From assembly GCA_017631035.1 (NCBI GenBank), contig JAGBUB010000011.1, forward strand, positions 1-40,667: a stretch of 40,667 bases of DNA. The letters are read 5' to 3'. Numbering within the stretch: the stretch's first letter is position 1; each line of letters opens with the position of its first letter. This DNA comes from Alistipes sp. (GTDB taxonomy: Bacteria; Bacteroidota; Bacteroidia; Bacteroidales; Rikenellaceae). The translations under genes and the position numbers were made by a program. Shown piece by piece: positions 8,384-17,278 of this stretch. A model generated the notes under the pieces. That model made no database searches and was not told where the DNA came from. It was given only the letters and a program-made list of their open reading frames with translations.

Positions 8384-9229
8384 CTACTTATTGGCTTGTG
8401 ACTCGATGGCACGGATGAGTGAATCGGAGAAGATACGCATATGCGACTGCTCGTTGAAGAGCATATCAACACTTCGCTCGGTGAGAGGCGTGTGTGTAAT
8501 CTCGACATTATGGATAACCATACGGGGCATCTTGCGGCGCTTGGGCTCGCGGCTATAATGGAACATATCGACCACAAAGCTGGTGGTGATGCTGTCATCA
8601 AGGGGTAATAAGTACTCCTGATTGAAGGTGGCCGCCTTGCGACGTTGCAGCGTTCCGTTGAGCAACTCCTTCTGGCTCTCATCCTCATGCTCGAAATAAA
8701 CACGCATACGGCGGTTAGGCTCGCGGTCGAGCGAGTCGAGAGTATAGGAGCCCCTGACTTTATATAAACCCGGCTCAATGGTAGGAACCACTATGCGCAG
8801 ACGAGAGGAGTCGGCATCACGGTCGATGACAACATCCTTATCGGAGTAGATAACCCTGCTGAAGCGGCGTGAGGCCACATTGTCGATGGTATCCTGACGT
8901 GCCACACGCTCGCGCAACGATTGCGACTCCTCATCAAGAAGCCCAATCATATACTCGGCAACATCGCTCAGGCGGATACTCTTACGACGCGAGAAGCTGT
9001 TGATGGTGTATTGCACATCCTCGGTAGTGTAGCCATAGCGGGCAAAGATAGGCTCGTAAATGTTGAGCGAATCGATCGAAAAACCTGGGTTATAGGCAAG
9101 GTAGGCATTGACAAGCATAGCGTCGTGGAAGATTGCGCCAAGTATCTTGTCGGGGACCTCCTTGGGTTTGTTACACGCCAGCATAAGCAGCGCACTTGAG
9201 AGCAGCAGGGCGGAAAGTATACGTTTCAT
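8384..9229 (-). CDS. DUF4296 domain-containing lipoprotein
   Basis: A 281-aa predicted lipoprotein (MKRILSALLLSSALLMLAC, Cys19). Residues about 24-110 (IPDKILGAIFHDAML-like opening, then LNAYLAYNPGFS.DSLNIYEPIFARYGYTTEDVQYTI) match DUF4296, a Bacteroidetes family of unknown function. The rest is a charged alpha/beta region with conserved EPGLYKVRGSYTLDS and MVIHNVEI. Its ATG overlaps the stop of the upstream permease (TAATG), implying translational coupling, so it may be a partner or client of that transporter; this is an inference. Confidence 0.85.
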   Translation of the reverse strand: MKRILSALLLSSALLMLACNKPKEVPDKILGAIFHDAMLVNAYLAYNPGFSIDSLNIYEPIFARYGYTTEDVQYTINSFSRRKSIRLSDVAEYMIGLLDEESQSLRERVARQDTIDNVASRRFSRVIYSDKDVVIDRDADSSRLRIVVPTIEPGLYKVRGSYTLDSLDREPNRRMRVYFEHEDESQKELLNGTLQRRKAATFNQEYLLPLDDSITTSFVVDMFHYSREPKRRKMPRMVIHNVEITHTPLTERSVDMLFNEQSHMRIFSDSLIRAIESQANK

Positions 9230-10449
9230 TATTCTTTGTTATTCTCGCGCAGCAGGGCGCGAACGGTAAGATTTACAACTAAATACGATACCACGGCATA
9301 GGCCACGATGGTGAGCAGGATATCGGTGAGGTGCACCTCGACGGGGTAGGCGTTGACCATAAGGGTCTCGGCGTCGATACCCACAAAGCCGAAGCACTGC
9401 TGCAACAGGGCAAGGCCTACGCCCAGCAGCAGACCGATGACAAGGCTGATGATGGCCATCAGGCGGCCCTCGGCAATAAAGATGCCACGCACAAGGTCGG
9501 CACGGGCACCCAGCGTACGCAGAGTATGAATGTCGTCGCGCTTATCGATGACAACCATAACCAACGTGCCCACAATCGAGAGCGAGGCTACGACCATAAC
9601 CAGCACAGCGATGAAGAATACACCCCACTTTTCGAGCGCCATAAGGCGGTAGATAGAGTTGCTCTGCTCGCGCGTGCGTACCTCGAACCCTTCGCCCACA
9701 GCCTGCTGCAATCGCTCGGCTATGGCATCGGCACTCTCACCCTCAAGAATCTTGACCTCGACGGAAGAGGCTCGCCCAGGGTAGTTGAAGAGGCTCTGCG
9801 CTGCCTGTAGCGAGGTGATGACCATAGAGCGGTTCTCCTCGTCGATGGAGTAGATGCCCGCTATGGGGAGTGTACGTCGGGTATAGCCACCCACGGGAAT
9901 GAGGGTGGAAATACGGGCACGGTTGATGGCGTATAGATTGAGCGTTGTGCCCACGGTGGTAGCACGAAGCGAGGAGAGGTCCTGCAACACGCCAAAGGCT
10001 GCCACGACATAGTCGATGGAGTCGGCGTGAGTGGTGAACTCGCCCAGCATAAGGTTGTCGGCAAGTGGCACTACAGAGGTGTAGGCCTGGTCGACACCCT
10101 TCACGCTGACGATGGTGCGGTTGTCACCAATCTCGGCCAAAGCGCTCTGCTCGAGCACATAGGCAAGATTCTCAATGCCCGCCACAGAGCTAATCGCGGC
10201 TGAGTCGAGCTCCTCAATGGGGAAAGTAATACCTGCGTTAGGGGTGATGACCAAATCGGCATCGATGCTCTGGTAGAGCTCGCGCGTCATTGTCTCCAAA
10301 CCGTTAAATATCGACAACAGCAGGATGATGGCTGCAACGGGTACAGCCATAGCCACAATGCTCACGCCCGAGATGATGTTGATGACCGAATGGGACTTCG
10401 GCGAACGCACATAGCGGGCGGCAAAGAGATATTTAAGGTTTAGTTTCAC
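9229..10449 (-). CDS. FtsX-like ABC transporter permease (LolC/LolE type)
   Basis: A 406-aa inner-membrane permease. It opens with ARYVRSPKSHSVINIISG and one TM (about 27-50, ending FNGLE), the hallmark of LolC/LolE permeases that extract lipoproteins from the inner membrane. A periplasmic MacB_PCD-like domain (about 52-265) follows, then three TMs (about 275-400) with the FtsX motif LRTLGARADLVRGIFIAEG. No ATPase gene is adjacent, so LolD must be elsewhere. The start codon is GTG (10447-10449). Neighbouring lipoprotein genes fit a role in envelope biogenesis. Confidence 0.88.
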   Translation of the reverse strand: MKLNLKYLFAARYVRSPKSHSVINIISGVSIVAMAVPVAAIILLLSIFNGLETMTRELYQSIDADLVITPNAGITFPIEELDSAAISSVAGIENLAYVLEQSALAEIGDNRTIVSVKGVDQAYTSVVPLADNLMLGEFTTHADSIDYVVAAFGVLQDLSSLRATTVGTTLNLYAINRARISTLIPVGGYTRRTLPIAGIYSIDEENRSMVITSLQAAQSLFNYPGRASSVEVKILEGESADAIAERLQQAVGEGFEVRTREQSNSIYRLMALEKWGVFFIAVLVMVVASLSIVGTLVMVVIDKRDDIHTLRTLGARADLVRGIFIAEGRLMAIISLVIGLLLGVGLALLQQCFGFVGIDAETLMVNAYPVEVHLTDILLTIVAYAVVSYLVVNLTVRALLRENNKE

Positions 10450-10460
10450 ACTCGGCTAGT

Positions 10461-10808
10461 TTACTCTTTCAACAGCGAGTCGATATTCTCGATATACTCG
10501 AGCGAATCGTCGAGGAAGAACTGCAACTCGGGCACAATCTTGAGCTGGTTGCGGATGCGCTTGCCCAACTCACGACGGATAAACCAGTTGTTCTTCTCGA
10601 GCTCCTCCATAACGGCGGCATTACGCTCGAAGGGGAAGATGCTGAAGTATACCTTGGCATAGGCGAAGTCGGGCGATACACGCACGGTGGTCACCGTAAC
10701 CATTGCACCATTACCCAAGCCGCGACACTCCTTCTGGAGAATCTCGGCGATGTCGCGCTGAATCTGACGCGCGATCTTCTGCTGACGTGTAGTCTGTTGT
10801 TGTTCCAT
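10461..10808 (-). CDS. rbfA: 30S ribosome-binding factor A
   Basis: A 115-aa cytoplasmic KH-fold protein that assists late 16S rRNA processing and 30S maturation. It shows the family pattern: RQQKIARQIQRDIAEILQKE at the start, then VTVTTVRVSPDFAYAKVYFSIFP (about 38-60), and RELGKRIRNQLKIVPELQFFLDDSLEY near the C-terminus. It is 11 bp upstream of the permease and 27 bp downstream of the barrel gene. The length is normal. Confidence 0.96.
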   Translation of the reverse strand: MEQQQTTRQQKIARQIQRDIAEILQKECRGLGNGAMVTVTTVRVSPDFAYAKVYFSIFPFERNAAVMEELEKNNWFIRRELGKRIRNQLKIVPELQFFLDDSLEYIENIDSLLKE

Positions 10809-10835
10809 ATTCTATGTTCTTGTTTTATTTCTCAT

Positions 10836-11669
10836 TTAACGGCTTGGCACACTCGGCGCTGAGGTCGACTGCTGGAAGCGGAACTCCTTATCGGAGCGGT
10901 CGCGCTTGGCAGGTTTGTGGAACCACTCCTGGAAGCCCTCTTTGTTGAAGCGGTAGGCCAGCGTAATGCTCAAGTTGATGTTATCGATGGGCGAACGCAT
11001 AGGAGTCTGGTTGAAGGGGTTTTCCAGACCATCGGTAGCGTTGTCGTAGTATTTGTTCATATTACGCATCAGATCGGCATAGCCGAAGTAGTAGCGGGCA
11101 CGCACACCCAACTCATAGCGACCAAAAAGCAACGCAAAGCCTCCGCCGCCTGCAAGGCCGTAGTTCCAACGGTTGTCGCGCTCCAGACGCCAATTGTAGG
11201 AGTCCTTAACGCCCGTGTCGTCGTACTCATAGTCGCCTCCGAAATTATAGGAGAAGGTCAGCGCCGCCTCCAGATAGAGTCGTAGGTGGTTCTTGGCCAA
11301 ATAGACGTGAGGCTGCCAGATGATGGGCAGCATAATTGAGTTCAGTCGGCGAGTGTAGTAGGAGTAGTCGCGAATCTCCTCGCCCTTGGGCGATGTAGAG
11401 AGCGAATAGGAGTAGCCATACGAGAAGCCACGCTGCATATACTCGAGGTCGATACCTACGGCTCCGACAAATCGTGGCAGCGAGTAGTAACGCCACGAAA
11501 GACCGAAGTTGGTGCCACCCATAAGCATCTTCATCTCCTGCTGGGGATAAAAGCGAGCCGTAGCAGCACCCATACCGCCCGACACGCCAAAGGTGTGCTG
11601 GGCCGAGGCCGACGAGGCAAAGCCGATGGCGAGTGCCAAGAAAAGGGTTTTTAGTACTATCTTTTTCAT
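10836..11669 (-). CDS. Outer-membrane beta-barrel protein (PorT-like)
   Basis: A 277-aa protein with signal peptide MKKIVLKTLFLALAIGFASSASAQ followed by beta-strands typical of small 8-stranded barrels (HTFGVSGGMGAATARFYP, GGTNFGLSWRYYSL, VGAVGIDLEYMQRGFSYGYSYS, LGVRARYYFGYADLM, LSITLAYRFN). This resembles the porin-family barrels common in Bacteroidetes. A roughly 35-residue basic tail follows the last strand, which is unusual. The ATG at 11669 is preferred over the in-frame GTG at 11675. Confidence 0.85.
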   Translation of the reverse strand: MKKIVLKTLFLALAIGFASSASAQHTFGVSGGMGAATARFYPQQEMKMLMGGTNFGLSWRYYSLPRFVGAVGIDLEYMQRGFSYGYSYSLSTSPKGEEIRDYSYYTRRLNSIMLPIIWQPHVYLAKNHLRLYLEAALTFSYNFGGDYEYDDTGVKDSYNWRLERDNRWNYGLAGGGGFALLFGRYELGVRARYYFGYADLMRNMNKYYDNATDGLENPFNQTPMRSPIDNINLSITLAYRFNKEGFQEWFHKPAKRDRSDKEFRFQQSTSAPSVPSR

Positions 11670-11684
11670 CTTCACATATTTACA

Positions 11685-13751
11685 TTAGAAGCCACCAAGC
11701 GACGAAGAGCGCTGCTGTGTGCCGCCCGTCATTCCCGAGAGGGAGTTGGAGCCGGTGGAGTTGTGGCTGTGGTTATGGTCGGAGTGCTCGCCCGCCTGCT
11801 TGCGTTTCTCCTCGGCCTCCTTCTGCAGGCGTACCTGCTCACGATAATTGAGGCGCTCGATGAGTTGCTCCATAGTGACGTCGGAGAACAGAGTATTCAT
11901 ATCGAGTGTAAATTCAAACTCCCAACCTGCCTTCATCGTGAAGAGCTCCTCGTCCTGCTCGTTCTTGTAGAGCTCGGCACGCTCGCTCTGGCGACGCTCC
12001 ACCAGATTGCCCGAATCCCAGCTGCCATTACAGTTGGCATCCTCGATAATACGCACTCGCATCTCGCCTGTGGGCACATAGTTGATGGTATGCTCACCGC
12101 CACGCAGGTGCTTGAATTCACGCTGCACGTTGTTCGATGAGTTGAGCAGCTGGATGATATACTCGGAGTTCTCCTCGCGCGGAATGATGTTCAGGCGCAG
12201 GGTGGCGAACTTGGCAATGTCGGAAACAGTGAAGTTAAAGGTTAGTGAGTCGTTACCCTCGCCGGCAATGTCGGCCAGCGCATCGGTTGGGATGTAGAGG
12301 CGGTAGCTGCGCTCGGCAAGCCAACGCGACTGCATAGTCCACTTGCGGGGCGACAGGCTGTCGGGGCGGAAAGTGATGCGCTCACGCACGGTGTCGCGCT
12401 TATCGCTCCACGAGATAAGTTCAAAGGCCGTAGAGTCGAAGCGTGTGAGGGGAGTGGGGAACTCAAACTGCAGGTTGTTCTCGGGGTTAATCTCGGTGCG
12501 GTCGGTGGGCAATGTAAGCTTGAAGGTAGAGGCACGATGAAGCTCTGCAGCCTGCTTGCCATCGGACTCGGCACGGGCACGCTGACGCTCCTGACGCTCG
12601 CGCTCACGCTCCTGCTCGCGAGTCTCTACCCTACGCCACGCAAGACGCAACGCCTCGGTCTCGGGACGCAGAACACGCACTGAGTCGTGCTTGAGGTAGG
12701 ATACGCTACCACGAATGGTGTCGGGCAACTGCTCCGACTCGACATTGAGCCACAGAGCAATAGAGTCGCGCGTGGGCTTGAGATATTCGTAGATGATTTT
12801 ATCAGAAGGGATACCCTCCAACTCCAGAGAGCTAATCTCGGGGTGGTCGGCACCAAAGGCAAGGATAATCTTGTGCTGCTCGGGACGCATCTTGTCGCGC
12901 AGAGTCTGACGGCGGAAGCTCACATCGGTGAACATACGCAGGTAGATCTGCGGGTCGGCCGAGGGGTAACGGCGCACGGAGTCGTACCAGATAGCAAACT
13001 GGGGCATATCCTTGGGGTTGTAGGTACCATCGAGGAAGCCAATCTTATCGACCGAAGGCTCGTAGGACTGGTTATCGTTCTTATCCCAATAGGCATAGAC
13101 ACGATAGGGCACAGGCTTGAGGTTCTGAGCAATGAAGATACCATTGCGCTGCGAGCGGGCAATCTTCGAGGGCTTGTAGTTGAACATCGTAGAGTCGTAC
13201 TCCTTGGGCTCGGGAACAGAGTCGGCCTCGAAGAAGCAGACAAAGGTGCGACCGAGTGAATCGGAGGTCTGGCTATCCTCGGTGTAGCCCGACATATAGA
13301 GCGAGTCGATGATGGAACCCGTAGAGAAGACATAGCGCAGGCCGTGCAGAGGGTTACCCTCGTTGTTGTCGGCCACCGACGCACCAAACTCGATGGCATA
13401 GGTAGTGTTGGGCTCGAGCGAGTCGGGCTCAAGGTCTATCTGTATGCCTCGGCCACGCACGGCAACGGTGGGCTTCTTCTTCATAGCAGGCGAGGTGTAG
13501 AGCTCCTTCTGCTGATCCTTGAGCTGGACATACTCGTCGAAGGCCATATAGATGCGTTCGTCGGCAAAGTTAGTGGCATTGAGCATAGGGGTGACAGTGA
13601 CCACGCGGGGAGCGAGTGAGTCACGAGGGCCTCCTGTGGGTGAGCCGATAGAGGCGCAACGCGAGAGGAAAGCGCCACCAAAGAGCAGCAGCACGGCTGC
13701 CGACGCAAGGCGCGTTAAGTGGCGGGCAGGGGATTTATGTATCATCTTCAT
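11685..13751 (-). CDS. Ig-like (Big_5) lipoprotein with charged linker and His-rich tail
   Basis: A 688-aa predicted lipoprotein; the lipobox is FLSRC near residue 32. A Big_5/SbsA-like Ig domain (about 45-145: PRVVTVTPMLNATNF..ERIYMAFDEYVQL) is followed by a long beta-rich region including YRVYAYWDKNDN.SYEPS. A basic/acidic block of Glu-Arg repeats (about 380-405) separates it from a second Ig-like domain with LPTDRTEINPENNLQFEFPTPL. The last 40 residues are a low-complexity tail with HSDHNHSHN. The architecture matches Ig-like lipoproteins conserved in Bacteroidetes, function unknown. It sits 9 bp before the barrel gene. Confidence 0.8.
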   Translation of the reverse strand: MKMIHKSPARHLTRLASAAVLLLFGGAFLSRCASIGSPTGGPRDSLAPRVVTVTPMLNATNFADERIYMAFDEYVQLKDQQKELYTSPAMKKKPTVAVRGRGIQIDLEPDSLEPNTTYAIEFGASVADNNEGNPLHGLRYVFSTGSIIDSLYMSGYTEDSQTSDSLGRTFVCFFEADSVPEPKEYDSTMFNYKPSKIARSQRNGIFIAQNLKPVPYRVYAYWDKNDNQSYEPSVDKIGFLDGTYNPKDMPQFAIWYDSVRRYPSADPQIYLRMFTDVSFRRQTLRDKMRPEQHKIILAFGADHPEISSLELEGIPSDKIIYEYLKPTRDSIALWLNVESEQLPDTIRGSVSYLKHDSVRVLRPETEALRLAWRRVETREQERERERQERQRARAESDGKQAAELHRASTFKLTLPTDRTEINPENNLQFEFPTPLTRFDSTAFELISWSDKRDTVRERITFRPDSLSPRKWTMQSRWLAERSYRLYIPTDALADIAGEGNDSLTFNFTVSDIAKFATLRLNIIPREENSEYIIQLLNSSNNVQREFKHLRGGEHTINYVPTGEMRVRIIEDANCNGSWDSGNLVERRQSERAELYKNEQDEELFTMKAGWEFEFTLDMNTLFSDVTMEQLIERLNYREQVRLQKEAEEKRKQAGEHSDHNHSHNSTGSNSLSGMTGGTQQRSSSLGGF

Positions 13752-13765
13752 CGTTTAATCAAAAT

Positions 13766-14275
13766 TTAGTTATCATCCTCGATGGTATAGAAATCGTTCA
13801 CCACGCGCCATCCCGACGAGGGGTGCGACGCACGCCACGAGGCCATATAGAGTTTGGTGTCGACCGAAGCGAGGTTGACGGGAAGCTCATACTTGCGGTA
13901 GGCGTAGAGGCGCAGAGTGGGATTTACCACAACGAGCATCGATACGGGCTGCTCCAGACGCACCGAGGCGGGGTATGCAAGTGAGGCATCGAACGTGCCA
14001 AGCACATCGGGCTCGGTGAGCACAGTGCCGGTGGTCTTGTTGGTGATGCGGCGAGCGACAGCGTCGTCGTAGGAGCGGATACACCACTCGGTGGTATCGA
14101 CATAGTAGGCGTAGGTCTCAACCTCGAGCGAGGGTGTGATCTGGCCATCGGACGCGCTCTGGTCGTAGACGGCAATGTTGTAGTCGGTGTAGGTGACAAC
14201 ATCCTTGAAGCAACCGTGCAAGAGCAGGCCTCCAAAGATGAACAATGCTATATGTTTCAAAAAATTCTTTTTCAT
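13766..14275 (-). CDS. Hypothetical lipoprotein
   Basis: A 169-aa protein with signal peptide and lipobox LLHGC (Cys22). The mature part is beta-rich, with YAYYVDTTEWCIRSYDDA in the middle and SHPSSGWRVVNDFYTIEDDN at the end; I do not recognise a family. It overlaps folK by 4 bp (ATGA) and lies 14 bp before the Ig-like lipoprotein, so the two lipoproteins and the OM barrel are probably made together. Confidence 0.75.
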   Translation of the reverse strand: MKKNFLKHIALFIFGGLLLHGCFKDVVTYTDYNIAVYDQSASDGQITPSLEVETYAYYVDTTEWCIRSYDDAVARRITNKTTGTVLTEPDVLGTFDASLAYPASVRLEQPVSMLVVVNPTLRLYAYRKYELPVNLASVDTKLYMASWRASHPSSGWRVVNDFYTIEDDN

Positions 14276-14778
14276 ACGTTATCCGTACTCTGTTTCTCTT
14301 TCAACTCTTGGTAAATATCTCGTAGGCTACGACGCAACACAGGGTGGCGGTAGTGGCCCATAATTTCGCATAGCGGCTCGAGGGCGAACTCGCGCTCGTG
14401 CAAGAGAGGGTGCGGCACCTTCAGGCGAGGGGTTGAGATGATCTCGTCGTCGCAAAACATAACATCGACATCGACCACTCGCGAGGCGTAGCGCTCGCCC
14501 GTAATCTGTTTCTGCTCCTGCTCCTGCGCTCTGTTGCGACCCACCTGCTGCTCTACGGCAAGTGCCGCATCGAGCACTTCAAGGGGCGAGAGCTCGGTAT
14601 CAAGCACCAGCGCCTGGTTGGCAAAGGGCTCATCGGAAGAGAAACCCCAGGCCTGAGAGGCATAGATGCGTGAGCGGCTGAGGATAGGTCCCACGCTCTG
14701 CTCCAAAAGCTCTGCTGCGAGTTCCAGGATGGTCTCACGCGAGGGAGCATTGCTACCTGTAAGCAGGACTACTCGCAT
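14272..14778 (-). CDS. folK: 2-amino-4-hydroxy-6-hydroxymethyldihydropteridine pyrophosphokinase
   Basis: A 168-aa HPPK, which transfers pyrophosphate from ATP to the pterin in folate synthesis. It shows LLTGSN at the N-terminus, SQAWGF (substrate loop), and the signature RVVDVDVMFCDDE with the two Mg-binding Asp (103 and 105) followed by VPHPLLHEREFALEPL. The start is taken as the ATG at 14778, which overlaps the holB stop (TGATG), rather than a GTG one codon earlier. Confidence 0.93.
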   Translation of the reverse strand: MRVVLLTGSNAPSRETILELAAELLEQSVGPILSRSRIYASQAWGFSSDEPFANQALVLDTELSPLEVLDAALAVEQQVGRNRAQEQEQKQITGERYASRVVDVDVMFCDDEIISTPRLKVPHPLLHEREFALEPLCEIMGHYRHPVLRRSLRDIYQELKEKQSTDNV

Positions 14779-15914
14779 CACTTCAGGCGGTTAATCTGTT
14801 TGCTGACCGAGAGAGCGAAGTGGGTGAAGATAATGCGGGGGTTGCCGTTCTGGCTCACCTGACGCATAGCCTGCTCGATCTCACCGATCAGGAACTCTAT
14901 ATTCTGGTTGCCGATAAAGGGGGCAAACTTATTGCAGAAGGCTGCCTCCTCGCCCCACAGATAGCTTATCGAGCCAAGGCCCGCGTGGAGCATATAGCTC
15001 TCGCGCAAAAGGCGCGCCGCGTGGCGGAGCATCGAGCGCTGCTGCTCGCGGGTAAGCAGGGCCACCTCGTCGGCCCAGTCGATGAGCTCGAGGTGCTTAT
15101 CGTTATACGAGAGGCGCATAAGGCGGCAGAATAGGTCGAAGCTCTCCTTACGCACGGCATCCTCGTCGCCACCCGAGAGGCGGCGCATCTCAATCAAGTC
15201 GCCCGCAGCCAAGCGTGCTATGTTGCGGCGCTGCTGCTCGTCGCCCTCGACCATAGGCATCAAATCCTCGACGGTAAGGCGTGGCACGGCAACCTCCTGC
15301 GTACGCGAGATGACGGTGGGCAGGAGCAAATCGGCTCGCTCGCTGACCATCAAAAAGATGGTCTTCTCCCACGGCTCCTCGAGGATTTTCAATATCTTGT
15401 TGGCAGCCTCGTCGTTCATCGTTTCGGGCAACCAGATGAGCATAATCTTATACTCCGACTCGAACGACTTGAACGATAGGCGACGGATAATCTCGTCGGC
15501 CTCCTTAGCCGAAATAATACCTCGCAGAGTCTTGCCCAAATCGAGCATATCGTACCACTGCTGAGGGGTGAAGTAACCGCCCGTCTGTGCCACTATCTCG
15601 CGCCACTGCGGCATAAACTCGGCACTGAGTACAACCTCACCCGACTTCTTGCCCTGCTTGTTGACGGGGAAGACAAAGTGCAGGTCGGGGTGAGCCAACG
15701 CGGCTGTCTGCTGACAGCTGGGGCACACGCCACACGAGTCGCCATTCGTACGGTTGGGGCAGTTCAGATACTGGGCATAGGCAATGGCCAGAGGCAAAGC
15801 GCCCGTGCCAGCTACGCCAGTGAAGAGCTGGGCGTGGCTGATACGGCCACGGTCGATGCTCTGGGCAAGGTGGCGCTTGAGTTCCTGTTGGCCTATGATG
15901 TCGGCAAATTTCAT
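14778..15914 (-). CDS. holB: DNA polymerase III delta' subunit
   Basis: A 378-aa clamp-loader subunit. The AAA+ fold starts with FADIIGQQELKRHLAQSIDRGRISHAQLFTG. The P-loop is degenerate (GVAGTGALPLA lacks the Lys), as in delta' subunits that do not hydrolyse ATP. Zinc-binding Cys52, 61, 64 and 67 (NRTNGDSCGVCPSC) follow, and KILEEPWEKTIFLMVSERADLLLPTVISR is the sensor-1 region. First gene of the ten-gene minus run; its upstream 190 bp carries three hairpins. Confidence 0.93.
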   Translation of the reverse strand: MKFADIIGQQELKRHLAQSIDRGRISHAQLFTGVAGTGALPLAIAYAQYLNCPNRTNGDSCGVCPSCQQTAALAHPDLHFVFPVNKQGKKSGEVVLSAEFMPQWREIVAQTGGYFTPQQWYDMLDLGKTLRGIISAKEADEIIRRLSFKSFESEYKIMLIWLPETMNDEAANKILKILEEPWEKTIFLMVSERADLLLPTVISRTQEVAVPRLTVEDLMPMVEGDEQQRRNIARLAAGDLIEMRRLSGGDEDAVRKESFDLFCRLMRLSYNDKHLELIDWADEVALLTREQQRSMLRHAARLLRESYMLHAGLGSISYLWGEEAAFCNKFAPFIGNQNIEFLIGEIEQAMRQVSQNGNPRIIFTHFALSVSKQINRLK

Positions 15915-15981
15915 TAGTTAATACCTCTAATCGAAGTCTTTATATTAGTAATTCTGTTTATCAGCCTCTGACGGCATACCT

Positions 15982-16078
15982 TGCGGCCATAGGCCGCATT
16001 TGCAAATCTTACCCACCCCCAACCCCCGCCTCAGGCAGGGGCTTTGGTCGCTAACGCTCCGAGGGTGCAGGACCAAAG
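15982..16078. repeat. Three-hairpin intergenic block
   Basis: Within the 189-bp gap between holB and the cyclophilin gene there are three nested or adjacent inverted repeats: TGCGGCC-ATA-GGCCGCA (15982-15998), a C/G-rich stem with one mismatch at 16023-16041, and CTTTGGTC/GACCAAAG (16042-16049 with 16071-16078). None has a T-run. The C-rich sequence between is typical of dispersed intergenic repeats in Bacteroidetes. Confidence 0.6.
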
Positions 16079-16103
16079 GTTTTGCGGAAAGTGTTTCTCA
16101 ATA

Positions 16104-16808
16104 TTATTTCACCTCTCTAACGCTCAGGATTCGCACATCATCAATGGGGCGGTCGAGTGAGTCGGTAGCCGAAAGCTGAATCTTATCGACCACATCCAGA
16201 CCACTTACTACGTGACCAAAGACAGTATACGAACCATCGAGGTGGGGTGTGCCACCCACAGTCTTATACACCTCGCGGATAGAGTCGGGAAGGACGACCT
16301 TGCCGGCCGTAGAGCGGGTGATACGCTGCTGCTGGGCATCGAGTGTCTTATCGTCGAAGGTACGACCCCAAACGATGTAGAACTGTGTGCGTGAAGAGCG
16401 GCGCTCGGGGTTTACATCATCGCCCTCGCGTGCGGCAGCCAGCACGCCACGCTTGTGGTAGAGCTGGGGGAAGATGATCTCTGCAGGTATATCCTCCCAA
16501 TAGCGGGGGTCGCCCGTCTCCTCGCCATCGGCGAAGAACTCACTGCCGCTGATTGTGCGGGTGCGGGGATCACCGCCCTGAATCATAAAGTTCTCGATAA
16601 CGCGGTGAAACAATAAAGAGTCGAAGTAGTGCTCCTCGACAAGCTGCAAAAAGTTATCGCGGTGGATGGGCGTCAGGTCGCTAAGCTCGAGGACGATGTC
16701 ACCCATCGTGGTTCGCATCTCCACGCGGCGGGGCTTCGTGGGCTCGGGCTGTGAGCCACAAGCAACCATAGCGACAACCGCTACAAGTCCAAAAATTATC
16801 TTTTTCAT
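16104..16808 (-). CDS. Cyclophilin-type peptidylprolyl isomerase lipoprotein
   Basis: A 234-aa periplasmic lipoprotein (MKKIIFGLVAVVAMVAC, Cys17) of the cyclophilin family, which catalyses cis-trans isomerisation of prolyl bonds in folding envelope proteins. Visible motifs: TTMGDIVLELSD, the active-site FHRVIENFMIQGGDP (about 72-86), a loop insertion about 110-180 in which RSSRTQFYIVWG takes the place of the usual SQFFI core, and HLDGSYTVFGHVVSGLDVVDKI. It is 21 bp downstream of dut. Confidence 0.92.
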   Translation of the reverse strand: MKKIIFGLVAVVAMVACGSQPEPTKPRRVEMRTTMGDIVLELSDLTPIHRDNFLQLVEEHYFDSLLFHRVIENFMIQGGDPRTRTISGSEFFADGEETGDPRYWEDIPAEIIFPQLYHKRGVLAAAREGDDVNPERRSSRTQFYIVWGRTFDDKTLDAQQQRITRSTAGKVVLPDSIREVYKTVGGTPHLDGSYTVFGHVVSGLDVVDKIQLSATDSLDRPIDDVRILSVREVK

Positions 16809-16829
16809 TTTGAATCCTGAATTTTGAAT

Positions 16830-17261
16830 TTACTTACCCGTAGAGCCGAAGCCACCAGCGCCACGCTCGGTTGAAGAGAGCTCGTCGGTGAGTTGCCACT
16901 CAATCTGCTCGTAGCGGGCAACAATCATCTGTGCGATGCGCTCGCCAGCCTCGATGGTGAAGGGCTCGTTGCTCAGATTTACCAAAATAACCTTAATCTC
17001 GCCACGGTAGTCGGCGTCGATGGTGCCAGGAGAGTTCAGCACGGTGATGCCGTGCTTAGCCGCCAAGCCACTACGGGGACGAATCTGCATCTCGTAGCCC
17101 TCGGGCAGTTCGACAAACAGACCTGTAGGAATCATTGCTCGCTCCAGAGGGCGGAGCGTAACACTCTCGTCGAGGTTAGCACGGATATCCAAGCCAGCCG
17201 ACAGAGGGGTCTGGTACTCGGGAAGCGCGAAACGCGAATTATTTACGATTTTTACTTTCAT
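16830..17261 (-). CDS. dut: dUTP diphosphatase
   Basis: A 143-aa trimeric dUTPase converting dUTP to dUMP and pyrophosphate. All five family motifs are visible: [11 protein letters not shown] (motif 1), [11 protein letters not shown] (2), [20 protein letters not shown] (3), [10 protein letters not shown] (4) and the C-terminal [11 protein letters not shown] arm (5). The length is typical. It sits 17 bp after the flippase gene and 21 bp before the cyclophilin lipoprotein. Confidence 0.97.
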   Translation of the reverse strand: MKVKIVNNSRFALPEYQTPLSAGLDIRANLDESVTLRPLERAMIPTGLFVELPEGYEMQIRPRSGLAAKHGITVLNSPGTIDADYRGEIKVILVNLSNEPFTIEAGERIAQMIVARYEQIEWQLTDELSSTERGAGGFGSTGK

Positions 17262-17278
17262 AGTTATCTCTGTTTTAA

